Source of the DNA: Epiperipatus broadwayi
Taxonomy: Eukaryota > Onychophora > Udeonychophora > Euonychophora > Peripatidae
Assembly: GCA_028023455.1 (NCBI GenBank)
Contig: JAQFVV010007214.1
Coordinates: 1-64,000, forward strand
DNA: 64,000 nucleotides
Reading direction: 5' to 3'
The notes beneath the pieces are model-generated. The model ran no database searches, was not told the DNA's origin, and was given only the letters and a program-made list of their open reading frames with translations. This document shows positions 60,957-64,000 of the stretch, piece by piece (position 1 is the first letter of the stretch; every line of letters begins with the position of its first letter). The translations under genes were made by a program, and so were the position numbers.

Positions 60957-61134
60957 TTGGGTATCATTCCTGCAACCAAGTAAAGATAGGAGGGCTTTTC
61001 ATATTCGTATCAATACACTGCTAATTTTTTAATGGTGTTATTTTGGCAACATCAAACATTACAAAATTATCAATGCTTTGATATGAATATGAAAAGTCCT
61101 TTTTACTTTCCTTGGTTGCAAGAATAATACCCAA
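60957..61134. mobile_element. foldback element, about 178 bp
   Basis: TTGGGTATCATTCCTGCAAC and on through about 55 bp are mirrored at the right end with several mismatches, and weaker pairing continues to the centre. I see no clear target duplication. A MITE or foldback remnant. Confidence 0.75.
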
Positions 61135-61740
61135 TAGTTTGAGAAAAATACACAAAAATGAATATTATAGGAGAATGCAAACAACCAAATTTTATAATTT
61201 TTACTGGATCAATTTCAACAAAATGTCTAGAAATGAAGCCATACGTGATCCGTTTTTCTGCACGAAATTAACCCAACACAAATATATCTTTCTAAAAGTA
61301 AAACAAAATATTCAATGAAATATTCACTTACACCGACGATGCTTTCACATATCTTAAATTTAATTGATTGATTTTCAATAAAGAATAATAGCAAAATTTG
61401 TACAAATAGTTTTTAAAATCACACCACAAAACATTAAACATACACGTAGAGAGTACTTACTGTCTGAAATAGAATATCTGGTGTAGTTGAAATCTTCAAT
61501 TTGGAATGGAATTCTTGCATACAAAATGGCGATTGTCAGTCCCTTCCACCGCCCTTCCTTTTTCTCTGAAATGGTTTTAGAGCAAGTGATTGCACAGTAC
61601 AAGTTGGGAATGGAATTTTACAAAGCAATCTAACTTTTGAAATAAACAAGTGACAATTTTTTTTAAACAGGTGATATGTCCAAAAAAATGGAAACAGCAA
61701 TAACATCAAAGTCAACGTATTTATACAATTAGTAAAAAAA
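61135..61740. other. no gene seen
   Basis: Two short frames (61112-61318 plus; 61375-61602 minus) have no recognisable features. Confidence 0.45.
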
Positions 61741-62140
61741 AAACCTGTAAATTTCAGCTCCTTGAGCAGGAAAGTCAATGTATTAATTGAATTAGAAAAA
61801 TAAAATAAGAACTGTAAATTGCAGCACTATAATAAGTTGGTTTTACGACCGGAGAAATAACTGTAAATTACAGCATTTTGAAGAGATAGTAGAAATAAAG
61901 TCAAGTATGAATTCCATTAGGAATTCAAAAACTGAGTATCAATTGCATACTTAGATCAGGTGGTTTTTAGACTGGAGAAATAACTATAAGTTGCAGCATC
62001 TTGAAAAGATCAAAGGAAACAACAAGAATATTAACAAATTTAACGTATTAATTTAATTATTAGATAAAAATAATAACTGTAAATTTCAGCACTTTTATCA
62101 AAAAATGAATGGTAATTTCAGCACTTTGATCAGATGACTA
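61741..62140 (+). repeat. degenerate minisatellite
   Basis: Six diverged copies of AACTGTAAATTTCAGCACTT (at 61745, 61811, 61860, 61982, 62075, 62111). Several are preceded by GGTTTTTAGACTGGAGAAAT-like sequence. Spacing 36-122 bp. Confidence 0.75.
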
Positions 62141-62519
62141 TTAGATGGGAGGGAAAATGTTCTTGATGACATTCAGTATGGATAAAGAAGGTGTCATGTC
62201 TGTGGTCATGTCTGTGTAATCTATGCCACATGAATTCTACTAGGTAAATAAGGGAGTTGATATTAAAAACGATAAAACAAATTCACAATAACAAACAAGT
62301 AACTTTACAATGTAAACAATAAATTTTTAGAATCAGCAAATGCAAAAATCTCCAAAAACGCACGTATGTAATAGGGTTTGGTTGATGCATTTTAAAACCC
62401 GGCAAAAAATAACGTGTATATAATAGATTTGGTTGACACATTTTAAAACATATTTTGTGACGATAAAAAAATATGGGGTTTATTTCATCTTTGCCTTTAT
62501 AGTGTAACAATATATAAAT
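62141..62519. other. no gene seen
   Basis: A duplicated string GTGTCATGTCTGTGGTCATG lies near 62190. No coding signal that I trust. Confidence 0.45.
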
Positions 62520-64000
62520 ATGTCGTTACATTAATTTAAAATAAAAACTTAAAAGTTCGCAAATAAAAGTAAAAAACTAAACGCTAAAATTAAAATGTTT
62601 GTTAAACGTATATACATTCACACAGATGCCAAACTTTAAAAATATTTTTTTAAAAAAAAAAAACAAATAAATAAGTATTTGAACTACTTTTTTTATATAA
62701 AAAAAAAAAAGTATAAGATTTAAAAATAAAAACAGGTATTAATTAATTTTTGTAATCTGTAAATGGAAATGATTGTTTATAAATTGTTTGAAAAGCAAGC
62801 TAGCCGTGGGCTCTTGTATAATTAAAATGATCTGATGAAAGATAGATAAGAAAAAAAAGAGAAATTAGCTTGACCAATGGAAGCATTAAGCCTTGGCTCG
62901 GACCCTAACGAAAGTGATGGATTAGTGATGTTTTGTTGATTGAATCTGTGTGGATAATATAAAAAGGGAAATACAGTTTTTTCGGACTTGATTTGATGAG
63001 AACGGTAAGATGCATTTGTTTTTTTTTTGTTTTTTAAAAAAAAAAAAAAGTTCCAACGTTGTGTGTTTGAGAGGTGGTAGGACGCACATACCACACTCTC
63101 TATTTAAAAAGGAAAAATGAAAAGACTGTGATACCTTGAACCAGCTATTGCCATCTCCAGAACATTATCTTCCAATGGAGGCGTCACAGGAATTAAAAGC
63201 AGAAACCTGGACTCTTCTACCATGAGCTATGAACTTTACAAATTAACAACAACCAAAAAAAGTAATTAAGAACTTTCGTCATTGATTTTTTTAAAGATTC
63301 AGCTAATTTAAATTTTAAAATGAACTCTTATTTGATTTTCAAATTAATAATTGATTGTTTAAATTTATATAGTTAAGTTTTGCTAAAATCATTTCCATTT
63401 TATTATTTTTATTTGTAGTAATATTTATTGTAGAAATTATTAAATGCATTACATTTAAGTTGGGTATAGACGTTGCATAGATTCGTTAGCGGTTGATTAT
63501 GTTGTGGTTTCCACATTCGATTAGAATATATGGGTCAACGATATCACTGCAAGCATCTCACGATGAATGCTAATGGGATTTGTATATTCCCTATGCAAGT
63601 GATGTTTATCGATGACTTTGTATTTTGATCGGTTGTGTTTAATTTGGAATGTTTTTGACCGTGGAATCTGTGCAGCTGATCTGTACTCAACATTTTAAAA
63701 CAAATTTTATAAAATGCATTTGTGCGAACATATCTACATGTTAAATTTAAGTCAACGTGAATGGCTATATAGTTTTGTAAAGTTATATTAAGGGAGGGTA
63801 ATCTTAGGTTATTCGTTTCATGGTTGAATTGGCTCAATGGATTGGATATATTTGTGTAATTAGTAGATGTAGTATGAGATCCACTTCGGGCAGGATTGCA
63901 TATATACGCCACACACCCTCTGTTTGCCTATGGACGGGTTTGTAAGTTGGCAGAAGACCGCAGTCCATTCCTATGGAGTTTTTTGTTTATTGTTCTACTT
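62520..64000 (+). repeat. dispersed LTR-like repeat, copy 2, runs off window
   Basis: Ordered match to 35440-36740, with TATAAAAAGG at 62958-62967 and an extra block of about 300 bp at 63490-63780. A 122-codon minus-strand frame (63912-63544) overlaps it, but the frame is not kept in copy 1, so I do not call it. Confidence 0.65.

Noticed and set aside
63544-63912. 122-codon minus-strand frame
   Set aside because: Lies across a dispersed repeat whose other copy does not keep the frame.

Overview
The window is animal genomic DNA, most likely from an AT-rich invertebrate. By eye about three quarters of bases are A or T, there are many long (TA)n tracts, and the repeats are animal types: Penelope-like elements with GIY-YIG endonuclease domains, Ty3/gypsy LTR elements, an RTE-type LINE end, a hAT MITE and tRNA-headed SINEs. 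The only host-like gene is an intronless class A GPCR. A mollusc or another soft-bodied invertebrate would fit, but the sequence cannot fix the taxon. There are no bacterial-style operons, rRNA genes, intact tRNA genes or CRISPR arrays.

Layout. 0.1-3.3 kb: the 3' half of an LTR retroelement, with a 525-codon gag-like ORF that ends in an in-frame 48-bp minisatellite, then an integrase tail, a polypurine tract and the start of an LTR. 4.9 kb: a SINE-like tRNA head. 5.2-6.55 kb: first copy of a 1.3-kb dispersed repeat (second copy 19.9-21.2 kb). 6.6-12.0 kb: a decayed minus-strand Ty3/gypsy element with gag, protease, RT, RNase H and integrase in fragments and a primer-binding-site-like match at 12.0 kb. 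12.0-18.1 kb: AT-rich, G-poor filler. 18.1-19.1 kb: two Penelope-like element (PLE) 3' ends in a near-perfect palindrome. 21.2-26.8 kb: a complete but non-autonomous LTR element with two 1.65-kb LTRs. 28.2-30.3 kb: a SINE head, a PLE tail and a tandem/inverted unit that carries a hammerhead-ribozyme-like motif.

31.4-35.3 kb: an RTE LINE end, a PLE with a damaged RT, and tandem PLE tails separated by (TA)n. 35.4-36.7 kb: a dispersed repeat found again at 62.5-64.0 kb. 37.2-39.3 kb: a decayed block that still looks coding on the minus strand and that I cannot identify. 40.3-42.4 kb: gag and primer-binding site of a second minus-strand LTR element. 42.4-52.3 kb: mostly AT-rich filler with a PLE tail, long (TA)n tracts, a foldback and a retroposed insert with 17-bp target duplications. 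52.3-53.5 kb: a second, larger PLE palindrome. 54.2-55.1 kb: the GPCR, with one apparent frameshift at a homopolymer. 55.7-61.2 kb: a hairpin microsatellite, a hAT MITE, a long foldback, a short TA-flanked MITE and another foldback in AT-rich DNA. 61.7-62.2 kb: a degenerate minisatellite.

Two themes recur. First, nearly every PLE tail abuts a (TA)n tract, and several (TA)n tracts sit between perfect inverted copies of the adjacent sequence, as if DNA synthesis had switched strands at AT hairpins; an assembly fold-back artefact is the alternative. Second, hammerhead-like folds occur beside the PLE tails and in an ORF-less tandem unit, which suggests PLE- and retrozyme-type ribozymes. Apart from the GPCR, nothing here looks like a functioning gene set.
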